Shown one piece after another: positions 28,209 through 36,380 of a stretch of 64,000 nucleotides of DNA. The notes below the pieces were generated by a model. The model was given only the letters and a program-made list of their open reading frames with translations. It was not told where the DNA came from and searched no databases. The stretch spans positions 62,001 through 126,000 of the forward strand of contig NZ_CP147737.1 in assembly GCF_037265215.1 (NCBI RefSeq), read 5' to 3'. The DNA is from Xenorhabdus griffiniae. GTDB lineage: Bacteria > Pseudomonadota > Gammaproteobacteria > Enterobacterales > Enterobacteriaceae. Each line of letters starts with the position of its first letter. Position 1 is the stretch's first letter. Made by a program: the position numbers and the translations under genes.

Positions 28209-29552
28209 ATGAATGTTTCATTATCTTTAGTTTCATTTCTCGATTCGGTTCAATCCCGTAATCAGCATCAAGTAGAATACCTACAGGCAGTACGAGAAGT
28301 GTTGACCTCTCTCTGGCCTTTTCTGCAACAAAACCCGCAATATTGTGAGCAAGGGTTATTGGAACGTCTGGTGGAGCCGGAAAGAGTTATCCAATTCCGC
28401 GTCTGCTGGGTGGATGATCAAGGGAAAGTACAGGTTAACCGCGCATGGCGTGTTCAGTTCAGTTCTGCTATTGGGCCTTTTAAAGGTGGGATGCGTTTTC
28501 ACCCTTCTGTGAATCTTTCTATCCTGAAATTTTTAGGTTTTGAGCAGACATTGAAGAATGCGTTGACAACGCTGCCGATGGGAGGCGGAAAAGGGGGTTC
28601 TGATTTCGATCCCAAAGGGAAAAGCCACGGCGAAATTATGCGATTCTGTCAGGCATTGATGACAGAACTTTACCGCCATCTGGGGCCAGATACCGATGTG
28701 CCTGCCGGAGATATTGGTGTAGGCAGCCGTGAAGTCGGTTTTATGGCTGGTATGATGAAAAAATTGTCCAACAATACGGCGTGCGTTTTCACGGGTAAGG
28801 GCCTGTCTTTTGGTGGCAGCTTGATCCGCCCCGAAGCTACCGGATATGGGCTGGTCTATTTTACCCATGAAATGCTTAAACGCCATGGTATGGAACTTGA
28901 AGGTATGCGAGTATCTGTGTCCGGTGCGGGGAATGTCGCCCAGTATTCTATTGAAAAATGCATGGAGTTGGGGGCAAAAGTCGTCACAGTATCGGATTCA
29001 GGCGGCACGGTATTGGATGAAGATGGTTTTACAGCGGAGAAACTGGCTCACCTCCAAGAGATTAAAAACCAGCGCTACGGCCGTGTGGAAGAGTATGCTA
29101 AAGAGCGTGGACTGACTTTCCTCAAAGGCCAGGACCCGTGGTCCATTCCTGTGGATATTGCCCTGCCTTGTGCGACGCAGAACGAACTGGATTTGGAAGC
29201 GGCGAAGACATTGATTAAAAATGGTGTGAAAGCTGTTGCGGAAGGCGCCAATATGCCGGCGACGATTGAGGCTACTACGGCTTTCCTTGAAGCAGGTGTT
29301 TTGTTTGCACCGGGCAAGGCAGCTAATGCGGGTGGGGTGGCAACTTCGGGTTTGGAAATGGCACAGAACGCAGCGCGTCTGAGTTGGAAAGCAGAGAAAG
29401 TGGATATTCGCTTACATCACATCATGCTCGATATCCATCAGGCTTGCGTAGAATATGGTGGAGAAGAGAAACAAACTAACTACGTACAAGGCGCAAATAT
29501 CGCTGGTTTTGTTAAAGTGGCGGATGCGATGTTGTCACAAGGCATTGTTTAA
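28209..29552 (+). CDS. gdhA: NADP-specific glutamate dehydrogenase
   Basis: A 447-residue hexameric GDH (2-oxoglutarate + NH4+ + NADPH to glutamate), the same length as E. coli GdhA. Catalytic and substrate-binding segments are visible: GGMRFHPSVN, PMGGGKGGSDFDPKGKS (active lysine) and DVPAGDIGVG. The nucleotide-binding segment is SVSGAGNVAQY. The start at 28209 (MNVSLSLVSFLDSVQSR) follows AAAGGAAG and fits the family. A longer in-frame start at 28158 is unlikely. Downstream sequence is foreign (large hairpin, then IS982 remnant). Confidence 0.95.
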   Translation: MNVSLSLVSFLDSVQSRNQHQVEYLQAVREVLTSLWPFLQQNPQYCEQGLLERLVEPERVIQFRVCWVDDQGKVQVNRAWRVQFSSAIGPFKGGMRFHPSVNLSILKFLGFEQTLKNALTTLPMGGGKGGSDFDPKGKSHGEIMRFCQALMTELYRHLGPDTDVPAGDIGVGSREVGFMAGMMKKLSNNTACVFTGKGLSFGGSLIRPEATGYGLVYFTHEMLKRHGMELEGMRVSVSGAGNVAQYSIEKCMELGAKVVTVSDSGGTVLDEDGFTAEKLAHLQEIKNQRYGRVEEYAKERGLTFLKGQDPWSIPVDIALPCATQNELDLEAAKTLIKNGVKAVAEGANMPATIEATTAFLEAGVLFAPGKAANAGGVATSGLEMAQNAARLSWKAEKVDIRLHHIMLDIHQACVEYGGEEKQTNYVQGANIAGFVKVADAMLSQGIV

Positions 29553-29574
29553 TATAACCAATAGCATGGTCAAA

Positions 29575-29637
29575 TTGCCTGTTCCAAGAGCAAGGTTTTG
29601 GTGCACATCCAAAATCGCTCTGGGGAGGAACAGGCAA
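29575..29637. repeat. 63-nt near-continuous palindrome downstream of gdhA
   Basis: TTGCCTGTTCC (29575-29585) pairs with GGAACAGGCAA (29627-29637). AGAGC pairs with GCTCT, and GGTTTTGG with CCAAAATC (G-T allowed), leaving a 7-nt loop. There is no T-run, so it may be a processing or stabilising hairpin for gdhA mRNA, or the tip of a mobile element abutting the IS982 remnant. Confidence 0.65.
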
Positions 29638-29639
29638 TA

Positions 29640-30131
29640 AACCATTAGTGGAAATGTTCGGCGATGTTGATGACTTTTGTCGTTTTTGCATTCCGCAATG
29701 GAAGCCGTTTTGTCTCAAGAACAGGTATCGTCTGCGCCGCAGACAAGATCGCATGTATCCCAGCGAAACCATAACCATTCGGCCCTTCTTTCACCTGTCA
29801 TATTACTGTGATTTTAAAAATTTTTATCTGGAACTTCTTCAGGAAAAGCCAGTGTTGCCGTCTTTCGTGCAGTGAATAGCACGCTTCATATCATCGCCAT
29901 TGGTAGGCTACGTATTCATCATAAAAAGCGACGAAATATGAAAGATCGCCTATAAGCTGGATGGAATAATATAATATTATCAAGGCGTTTTATCATTAAA
30001 ACCATTAATAGGCAGTTAAAAATCATTTCATAAATAGGATATTTACGCCATCGAAATATAAAAGAATTTCTGTTGATTTTTAGCTGGCGTGTTTTCTAGT
30101 GACACGGCTTAAACAGAATTCTGGGTAATAA
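29640..30131 (+). mobile_element. Decayed IS982-family element, left copy
   Basis: A transposase N-terminus is readable at 29648-29820 (FGDVDDFCRFCIPQW, then RMYPSETITI and CDFKNFYL), typical of IS982-family transposases. Later fragments follow out of frame: KKRRNMK near 29920 and IKEFLL near 30055. The end GTGACACGGCTTAAACAG at about 30097-30114 corresponds to the end of the right copy (37630-37655). Most of the catalytic middle is missing. It flanks the AT-rich WD40/ABC island on its left, in the same orientation as the right copy. Confidence 0.75.
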
Positions 30132-30344
30132 ACATAATTATTAAAATAAAATCAATTTGTTAATTAATATTGAATTCAGAGAAGGGCATCATATTATTTC
30201 TAATTGTATGAATCATATGGTGAATATTGAATATAAATAAAATATTTGACAGGTTAAATTAATGTTGTTATAAAAAAATAACAAAATGTTAACTTTTTAG
30301 TAACGTTTTGTTCCGGTTGGGTTTCTTAAAATTGGAGAGAAAAT
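30132..30344 (+). promoter_or_regulatory. Upstream region of the WD40/ABC island
   Basis: A very AT-rich 213-bp leader between the IS982 remnant and the short peptide gene. No gene is visible. It is the only place upstream of the island where a promoter for the whole plus-strand set can lie. No specific operator was recognised. Confidence 0.35.
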
Positions 30345-30410
30345 ATGAAAATGCAAAAACGTGTACGCAATGTTGCTTTCCGTCCTTTAAAAAGTGAGAA
30401 CAGTAAATAG
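30345..30410 (+). CDS. 21-residue basic peptide, candidate precursor peptide of the island
   Basis: The ATG at 30345 is preceded by TTGGAGAGAAAAT, a good ribosome-binding site at proper spacing. The short frame reads MKMQKRVRN...VAFRPLKSENSK and stops with TAG at 30408. It has five Lys and three Arg in 21 residues and no cysteine. It is followed by a hairpin and then the WD40, ABC exporter and FGE-like genes. A small, well-translated peptide at the head of an operon with an exporter and an FGE-like enzyme resembles the layout of ribosomally made, modified peptides. It could instead be a regulatory leader peptide. No homologue is known to me. Confidence 0.5.
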   Translation: MKMQKRVRNVAFRPLKSENSK

Positions 30411-30420
30411 TGCTGAGAGA

Positions 30421-30445
30421 TGTGAAGGCTGCTAAGGCCTTCACA
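30421..30445 (+). promoter_or_regulatory. Intercistronic hairpin after the short peptide gene
   Basis: TGTGAAGGC and GCCTTCACA form a perfect 9-bp stem with a 7-nt loop, 10 nt after the peptide stop. There is no T-run, only TTAAAAG, so partial termination or mRNA stabilisation is more likely than full termination. Such a hairpin often raises expression of a precursor peptide over the downstream genes. Confidence 0.65.
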
Positions 30446-30477
30446 TTAAAAGAATAAAAACAACATGGATATGAAAT

Positions 30478-32261
30478 ATGAGACATTATAATGCAACAAA
30501 GGTATATTGCGATAGAATACTTGCTGGAACAAAAACGGGTGAAATAGTACTTTTTGACTTTGACGATTTGGATTGTTTGGATGAAAAAAAAGTGTCTAAT
30601 GGAACCATTTCAGCAATAGATATAAAAAATGGTATTTTTGCAGCTTTATCACAAAATTATGATGTAATTATAGGTGAGGTTTTATCTGAAAAGATAAAAA
30701 TAAATGGGGTTTTTAATGGGCTGAATAATATAATTGAAGATGGATACCAGGTTTCAAGAAGTGAGAGCCAAGGTATAGCTCTTAATTCTGATGGTAAAAA
30801 AATTGCATTTAGATCTCCTAATTCAACATGCATGATAGCTGATTTATCAGATATGGAAAATATAGTATCAAATTTTAGGTTTGATGTGTTATATGATATT
30901 GTCACGTTATGTTGGACAGAAAATGAAAATATTTTGGTTGGTTTTAGTAATGGAATTATTGGTAAAATAAATCTTAAAGATGATTCTATAAGAACTATTA
31001 AATTAGATAACATCAATGAATCTATACACTGGTTTGAAAAAGTGAATGATTCCGAATACATTATCGCAACAGATGCTCGATGCGTTGTACGATTAAATGA
31101 GCATGATTTAAATTATAAGATTGGTCCAAAATTTTCCGATGATGATTTTGAGCATGTGACATATGACCATATAAATAAAGTTGCTTATGCAACATCATTT
31201 GATAGAAGAGTGTACAAAATTGACATTGAAAGCCTGGAGAATATAGAGGTTATTTATGAAGCTAGATTTAAAATAAGATGGTCAGATTTAATATATAAAG
31301 ATAATACTCCATATTTAATATTGCAGATTAGAGATGGAAGTATAGTTAAATTAAATTTATCAACAAGAAAGGTTGAAAAATTAATAAGAGAAACTCCGCC
31401 TGCTTTTTGGACGTATGTAAGTTATTTAGACAAAAAATTATTCTTTGGTGAAGATGGCGGTTATTTTTTTCTTTCAATGACAAACAAAAATATATATTTG
31501 ACTATAGGATAAAAAAAGAATACGAAGGATACTATATAAAACGAGCTATCTCGAATGATAAGTTACTTGTGTTAGGTGGTACGAATGGTAAAGTTATGAT
31601 TAAAAATTCTGAAGATGATTTTAAAATAATTAGAATTGGATCTCCTGTACGTGATTTATGCTTTGGTTTAAACAATGTTATATATATTGCTTCAGAATCT
31701 GGAAATGTATATAAAATAGAAGAAGGTGATGTTAATGTTATATATAAAAGTGAATCAGAACCAGTATGGTCTATATCGTTTAATTTTGATTTATGTATGT
31801 TAGCCATTGGAGAAAGATTTGGAAATGTAATCATACTTGATAGCTCAAATGAGTATCATGTAGTAGCATATACTGATAGTAAAATTCCTAAAAGAATGAA
31901 ATGGATTAATAAAAATAAATTAGCGGTAGTTAATTCCAGTAATATCGACTTAATCACATATAATGAAAAAGAAAAATCATGGGTTAACATATCAGAGTAT
32001 TATAAAGGCGGATTTAATACTATTGAAGATTTCATTGTTCATAATGGCAGCATTATTATAGGAATAAATTACAATCGTTATATTTTAAGCTGGCATTTAG
32101 AAACTGGCGAAGTATTAGGTAAATTGTTTTGGGATCAGGATTACGCAAAAGGGATAATGAATTTAGATGAAGAAAAATTTATTGTCTATGGGCGGAATAG
32201 TAAAGTAAAAGAATACATTATGCATGATAATGAGATACTTCTTACAAGAATAGTCAATTAA
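30478..32261 (+). pseudogene. WD40-type beta-propeller protein, split by a -1 frameshift at a T7 run
   Basis: Two frames (30478-31512 and one open through 31569-32261) together encode about 594 residues of repeated beta-propeller blades (e.g. ILAGTKTGEIVLFD, ILVGFSNGIIGKINL, LLVLGGTNGKVMI). Frame 1 ends GGYFFLSMTNKNIYLTIG. Switching to -1 at T7 (31464-31470) gives GGYFFSFNDKQKYIFDYR and continues naturally. The combined length is close to the intact second propeller (558). The site is T-TTT-TTT, a classical slippery heptamer, so programmed frameshifting, gene decay or base undercalling are all possible. The ABC ATPase gene starts 1 nt after its stop, so it belongs to the same operon. Confidence 0.65.
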
Positions 32262-32262
32262 G

Positions 32263-33030
32263 ATGATAAAAATTACTGATCTATGTTTTAGCTATAAAAG
32301 CCGAGAAATTGGAAGGAATATTTTTAAAAATATTTTCAGATTAAATGAAATTGAAGTTAGTTTATTTAATAACTTAAATGTTGAGATATTTAATAATGAT
32401 AGCAAGATTACTGGTTTTTTAGGGAAAAATGGAGCAGGAAAAACAACTTTAATAAAACTCATTTCAGGCATTTTAACGCCAAACTCAGGAAATATTACTG
32501 TTTTTGGTATCAATTCAAATGGAAGGCCTCTTAATCTTTTATCTAATCTTGGTATCGTTTTTGGTAATAAATCAATGCTTTGGGAAGAATTATCTCTTTA
32601 TGAAAATATTGAGCTCTTTTCTAAGATATATAAGAGAAATTATGATAACAATAATATTGAAAATATGATAGAAATGTTGAGTCTTAATAATATAGCGAGG
32701 AAGCCTGCCAAAACCTGTTCCCTGGGGCAGTCTGTGAAATCTAACTTATTAATACATTTACTGAACAGACCTAAGTTATTGATATTGGACGAGCCTACAA
32801 TCGGATTGGATATAGAATCACAAATACTATTACGCAATATCTTAAAAGATTATGCTGAACTTAATGAAAGTAAAATATTAATTACCTCACATAATATGTT
32901 AGATATCGCAGACATTTGTACAGATATCCTTTTCCTGAAAGGTGGAGAAATATCAAAAATAGATTTAAATAAAAATGATACAAAGGAAAAAAATGCGCTA
33001 TATCTAGAGGGGCTTTTCTGTGATAACTAA
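32263..33030 (+). CDS. ABC transporter ATP-binding protein
   Basis: A 255-residue ABC ATPase. The Walker A is GFLGKNGAGKTTLIKL (about residue 52). The signature region is CSLGQSVKSNL (a variant of LSGGQ), the Walker B LLILDEPTIGLD and the H-loop ITSHNM. The sequence is of the drug/antibiotic and ABC-2 export type (DrrA/CcmA-like). It starts 1 nt after the WD40 frame and overlaps the first permease by 11 bp. It should energise export through the two membrane proteins that follow. Base composition is very AT-rich, as in all genes of this island. Confidence 0.9.
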   Translation: MIKITDLCFSYKSREIGRNIFKNIFRLNEIEVSLFNNLNVEIFNNDSKITGFLGKNGAGKTTLIKLISGILTPNSGNITVFGINSNGRPLNLLSNLGIVFGNKSMLWEELSLYENIELFSKIYKRNYDNNNIENMIEMLSLNNIARKPAKTCSLGQSVKSNLLIHLLNRPKLLILDEPTIGLDIESQILLRNILKDYAELNESKILITSHNMLDIADICTDILFLKGGEISKIDLNKNDTKEKNALYLEGLFCDN

Positions 33031-33772
33031 ATTTTCTTTCATTGAAACAATTAGGGCTAAGAATATAATATTTGGTTATTTATTTTTAACAATAACATTA
33101 TATGCAGTTGAGTTGTCTTTTTGGAATACTATGACGAAATCAAATGACTTTGTCAATTATACACATGATAAAATAATCATTTACATATTATGGTCTGTTA
33201 TAATATTTCAATTAACCAGTATTAATGGATTTCCAGAAAATTTATCTTTCCATATTGAAGATGGAAGTATAGATAGACTGATTATAATGCCTAAATCAAT
33301 ATTAATATATTATTCAGCATATGGTCTTGGTCAAATGCTGGCTAGGCTTTTTATAATGTCACCATTGATTTTATTTATAGTAATATATCAAAAAGAAATT
33401 CCAAACTTTATATATCTATTTTTTTCTTTATGTATAGGTTTTTTTGTTAATTTATATTTAACAATGACATTGTCATGTATGGCATTCAAATTTAGAGGAT
33501 CTTACTCTTTTATAATTATTAAAGACACATTGTCATGGGTATTTTCAGGTGCATTAATACCATTGGATGTATTTGGCGATACTTTAAAATCAGCGTTTAA
33601 TTATATCCCGTTTCAATATATTACCTATGTTCCAGTTAAAATTGCAACAAATTCAATATCTATTGTTTTTATATTTAATGGATTTTTAGTTATGATGAGC
33701 TTAATGTTAATTTTTAATTTAATATGGAATTATATGTTAAAATACAATCAAGGATATAATGGTAATGCTTAG
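33020..33772 (+). CDS. ABC-2-type transporter permease 1
   Basis: A 250-residue integral membrane protein with about six hydrophobic segments (near 14-30, 50-68, 100-125, 132-155, 170-190, 215-240). The segment GALIPLDVFGDTLKSAFNYIPFQYI resembles the conserved loop of the ABC-2 permeases that accompany DrrA-like ATPases (G..P...P.....P). It overlaps the ATPase gene by 11 bp and permease 2 by 14 bp. The two permeases probably form a heterodimer. The cargo is unknown; the short peptide at 30345 is a candidate. Confidence 0.82.
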   Translation: MITKFSFIETIRAKNIIFGYLFLTITLYAVELSFWNTMTKSNDFVNYTHDKIIIYILWSVIIFQLTSINGFPENLSFHIEDGSIDRLIIMPKSILIYYSAYGLGQMLARLFIMSPLILFIVIYQKEIPNFIYLFFSLCIGFFVNLYLTMTLSCMAFKFRGSYSFIIIKDTLSWVFSGALIPLDVFGDTLKSAFNYIPFQYITYVPVKIATNSISIVFIFNGFLVMMSLMLIFNLIWNYMLKYNQGYNGNA

Positions 33773-34535
33773 AGTTATATATGTTGGCTTTAAATGTGGG
33801 CTATCCGAAGCTAAAAAAAGCCCATTGAATTTCTGGCTATCAGCCCTGGTTAATTTTAGCTATTATATAGCGCAAGGTTTTTTTTGGTATGCTATTTTAA
33901 ATTCACAATATTTAGGTCGTGTTTTATCCAGTAATTTTATTCTTATATTTTTTATTACAGTATGTTTAGTTGATAATTTTTATCTTTTTTTGTTTGGTAA
34001 GGGCAGTTTTCTCTTAGTTAAAAAAGTTAGATCATTAAAATTAGAACCTCATTTAACACTACCCATAAATACCCAGTTCTTATATATTACTACTAATATT
34101 GCATTTGAGCATTTTTTATTATCATTTTTATCATTAGTATTGTTTTTTATTGTGCATATTTATCTTGGTACTGCTGTTTTATTAGTTTTTTTACACTTAA
34201 TTATGTCATTTGAAGGCGTTTTAATACTAACTTCAATTACATGGATTATAAGATCAACAATATTTTGGACTGCATCATTAGTCAGTATTAAGAATTCAAA
34301 CCCCTGTTTTAAAGTCCTGGTGCGACCTGAACAATCTTTTCATGGTGCAGTTCGTTTTGTCTTAATGTTTATCCTTCCATGTCTATTTATAACAGGTATT
34401 CCTGCTTCGGTAGCGGGTGGAGTGATGAGCATAAAATGGTTTTTTATTCAGTCATTAGTTACATTGGTTCTGATTTTTATAGCAAAATTTGTTTTTGATA
34501 TAGGTATTAAAAGGTATTCAAAATATATAACGTGA
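33759..34535 (+). CDS. ABC-2-type transporter permease 2
   Basis: A 258-residue membrane protein with about six hydrophobic helices and the loop RFVLMFILPCLFITGIPASV near residue 205, again typical of ABC-2 permeases. The start at 33759 or 33765 (both ATG) lies inside the end of permease 1, so translation is coupled. It resembles permease 1 in length and topology but not closely in sequence. A MITE-like repeat follows directly, separating it from the second WD40 gene. Confidence 0.82.
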   Translation: MVMLRVIYVGFKCGLSEAKKSPLNFWLSALVNFSYYIAQGFFWYAILNSQYLGRVLSSNFILIFFITVCLVDNFYLFLFGKGSFLLVKKVRSLKLEPHLTLPINTQFLYITTNIAFEHFLLSFLSLVLFFIVHIYLGTAVLLVFLHLIMSFEGVLILTSITWIIRSTIFWTASLVSIKNSNPCFKVLVRPEQSFHGAVRFVLMFILPCLFITGIPASVAGGVMSIKWFFIQSLVTLVLIFIAKFVFDIGIKRYSKYIT

Positions 34536-34537
34536 TT

Positions 34538-34642
34538 TATACCAATCCAACTTCAAAATGCGTGTGATTTCTCCCCGCTTCGCGGGGAGAAATCAGGTTT
34601 CATATCGTGTCGTAAATTGTAACTTGAAGTTTAATGTGTATA
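34538..34642. repeat. MITE-like intergenic repeat, copy 2 (full length, inverse orientation)
   Basis: A 105-bp element with ends TATACCAATC and AATGTGTATA, arms containing ACTTCAA/TTGAAGT and a central hairpin GATTTCTCCCC-gcttcgc-GGGGAGAAATC. It sits between permease 2 and the second WD40 gene and could form a long mRNA hairpin that reduces read-through. Confidence 0.85.
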
Positions 34643-34702
34643 GAAGGTACTTGATTGCTAAAAAATAAATCTTATTTTCTTGAACTATAAAGGATATATT
34701 TT

Positions 34703-36379
34703 ATGTATAAACATATTTCTCCTATTAGTGGTGTTGCTACTTATGGTGATAAATTTGTCTTAAGTGCTGGGTATGATAATAAAGTTATTTTATGGGATGC
34801 TTACACTAAGAAGCCCATTAGAAGAGTATATCATGACCATTTGGCAAATCAGTGTGCTTTCAGTCCTTGCGGTAACTATGTAGCAACAGTCAGTAGTGAT
34901 TATACTTGTCGTATTTGGTCATTGCCAAATATGATATTATATGGGGTTATAAATTCACATACTGATGATGTAGAATCAATATCATTTCATCCCAACAAAA
35001 ATATTGTTGCAACGTGTTCTAGAGATAAAACAATTATTATTTCTGATTATAAAGGAAATATCATAGCTCATTTGAAAGGGCATTTAAAGGATGTAATATC
35101 TGTGGAATGGAACTTATCTGGAAATATAATAAGCTCCAGTGATGATGGTACAATTCGAATTTGGGATGTGGATGCTGAAAAAGAAATTGAATGTATAGAT
35201 CTTGATAATATAGAAACTGATACTATAGCCATTACACCTAATGGAGTCATTTATGCTGGAAATGATAATGGTGAAATCATAACTATAATTAATGGTAAGT
35301 TAGCAATAACACCTGCACATAAAGCGGGTATTAAGCGCTTGGTTTATGACTCTTTCCAAAAAATAATGGTAAGTTTGAGTTACGATAGAAAAATGAAACT
35401 TTGGAGAACGAAGAATAATAATATTGAATGTTATCATATAGCAGAGCTTCCTCCAATAGTTTGGCCAAGATCTTGTGCATTTCTTGATAGTAACAATTTG
35501 GTTTTTGCATCATTTGGTGATAGTTATGTTCAATATACTATTTCTACTAAAATATGGCATCAGGATCATATTAGACCAACATATGGCTTAAATGCTGTTC
35601 ACGTTTCAGGAAAGGATATTTGGAGCGTCGGAGATGCTGGTATAGTTTTTTATAATAACAAGCCCTTTGCTGAAATGGGAAGTCTGTGTAACTTTATGGT
35701 CGAATTTCAAGATGTAATTATTACTGGCGGGCAGATGGGAAAAATATTTAATGCTTGTACTGGTGATATTATATATGAACACCATTCTCCTCTAAATTGT
35801 GCTGCTGTTTCGTGGGGTAATGATCAGTTTTGTCTTGTTGGTACATACACTGGAGAAGGTCTTGTTTTAAGAAAAATAGATAATGATATTGTTGTTTGCA
35901 ATGTAATTTCATTACATAAAAATGCGATAAAAGGTGTTGTTATTTCTGATAAATATATCTTCTCTGTATGTGCCAATGCAGCAGTTGCATTACATAATAC
36001 TGAAGATTTTTCATGTTATGCTTATGTTCCTAAAGCCCATGAAAAAATTGCAAATGGATGTGATAGCAATAGAGAAGGATTGTTTGTGAGTATTAGCCGA
36101 GATTTAAATCTCCGAATTTGGAAAAATGAAAACTATGAAGTAATAAAAACACCAAGTTCTCATTCTATAAAATGTGTAGCTTTTGATACTAAAAATAATT
36201 ATATCTCTATAGGAAATTATACTGGTTGGATCGGTGTATATGATTTAAATATAAACGAATGGGTGTTATGGGAGAGGCGTTCATTCTCTGGTATATCAAG
36301 TATGAAATATACGCAGGATGACTTTATTTATTCAACATATGACGGAATAATTGAATTTGTATTTAACCATGGGTCTTAA
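34703..36379 (+). CDS. WD40-repeat beta-propeller protein
   Basis: A 558-residue protein made almost entirely of WD40-like blades, several with the canonical GH/SH...W-D pattern (KVILWD, CRIWSL, SHTDDVESISFHP, GHLKDVISVEW, GTIRIWD, MKLWR, LRIWK). This probably gives two seven-bladed propellers or one large one. There is no signal peptide or membrane segment, so it is cytoplasmic. WD40 domains are protein- or peptide-binding platforms. Paired with an FGE-like gene that starts at its 3' end (stop 36377-36379, next ATG at 36381) it may act as a scaffold or substrate receptor. The function is inferred. Confidence 0.8.
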   Translation: MYKHISPISGVATYGDKFVLSAGYDNKVILWDAYTKKPIRRVYHDHLANQCAFSPCGNYVATVSSDYTCRIWSLPNMILYGVINSHTDDVESISFHPNKNIVATCSRDKTIIISDYKGNIIAHLKGHLKDVISVEWNLSGNIISSSDDGTIRIWDVDAEKEIECIDLDNIETDTIAITPNGVIYAGNDNGEIITIINGKLAITPAHKAGIKRLVYDSFQKIMVSLSYDRKMKLWRTKNNNIECYHIAELPPIVWPRSCAFLDSNNLVFASFGDSYVQYTISTKIWHQDHIRPTYGLNAVHVSGKDIWSVGDAGIVFYNNKPFAEMGSLCNFMVEFQDVIITGGQMGKIFNACTGDIIYEHHSPLNCAAVSWGNDQFCLVGTYTGEGLVLRKIDNDIVVCNVISLHKNAIKGVVISDKYIFSVCANAAVALHNTEDFSCYAYVPKAHEKIANGCDSNREGLFVSISRDLNLRIWKNENYEVIKTPSSHSIKCVAFDTKNNYISIGNYTGWIGVYDLNINEWVLWERRSFSGISSMKYTQDDFIYSTYDGIIEFVFNHGS

Positions 36380-36380
36380 A

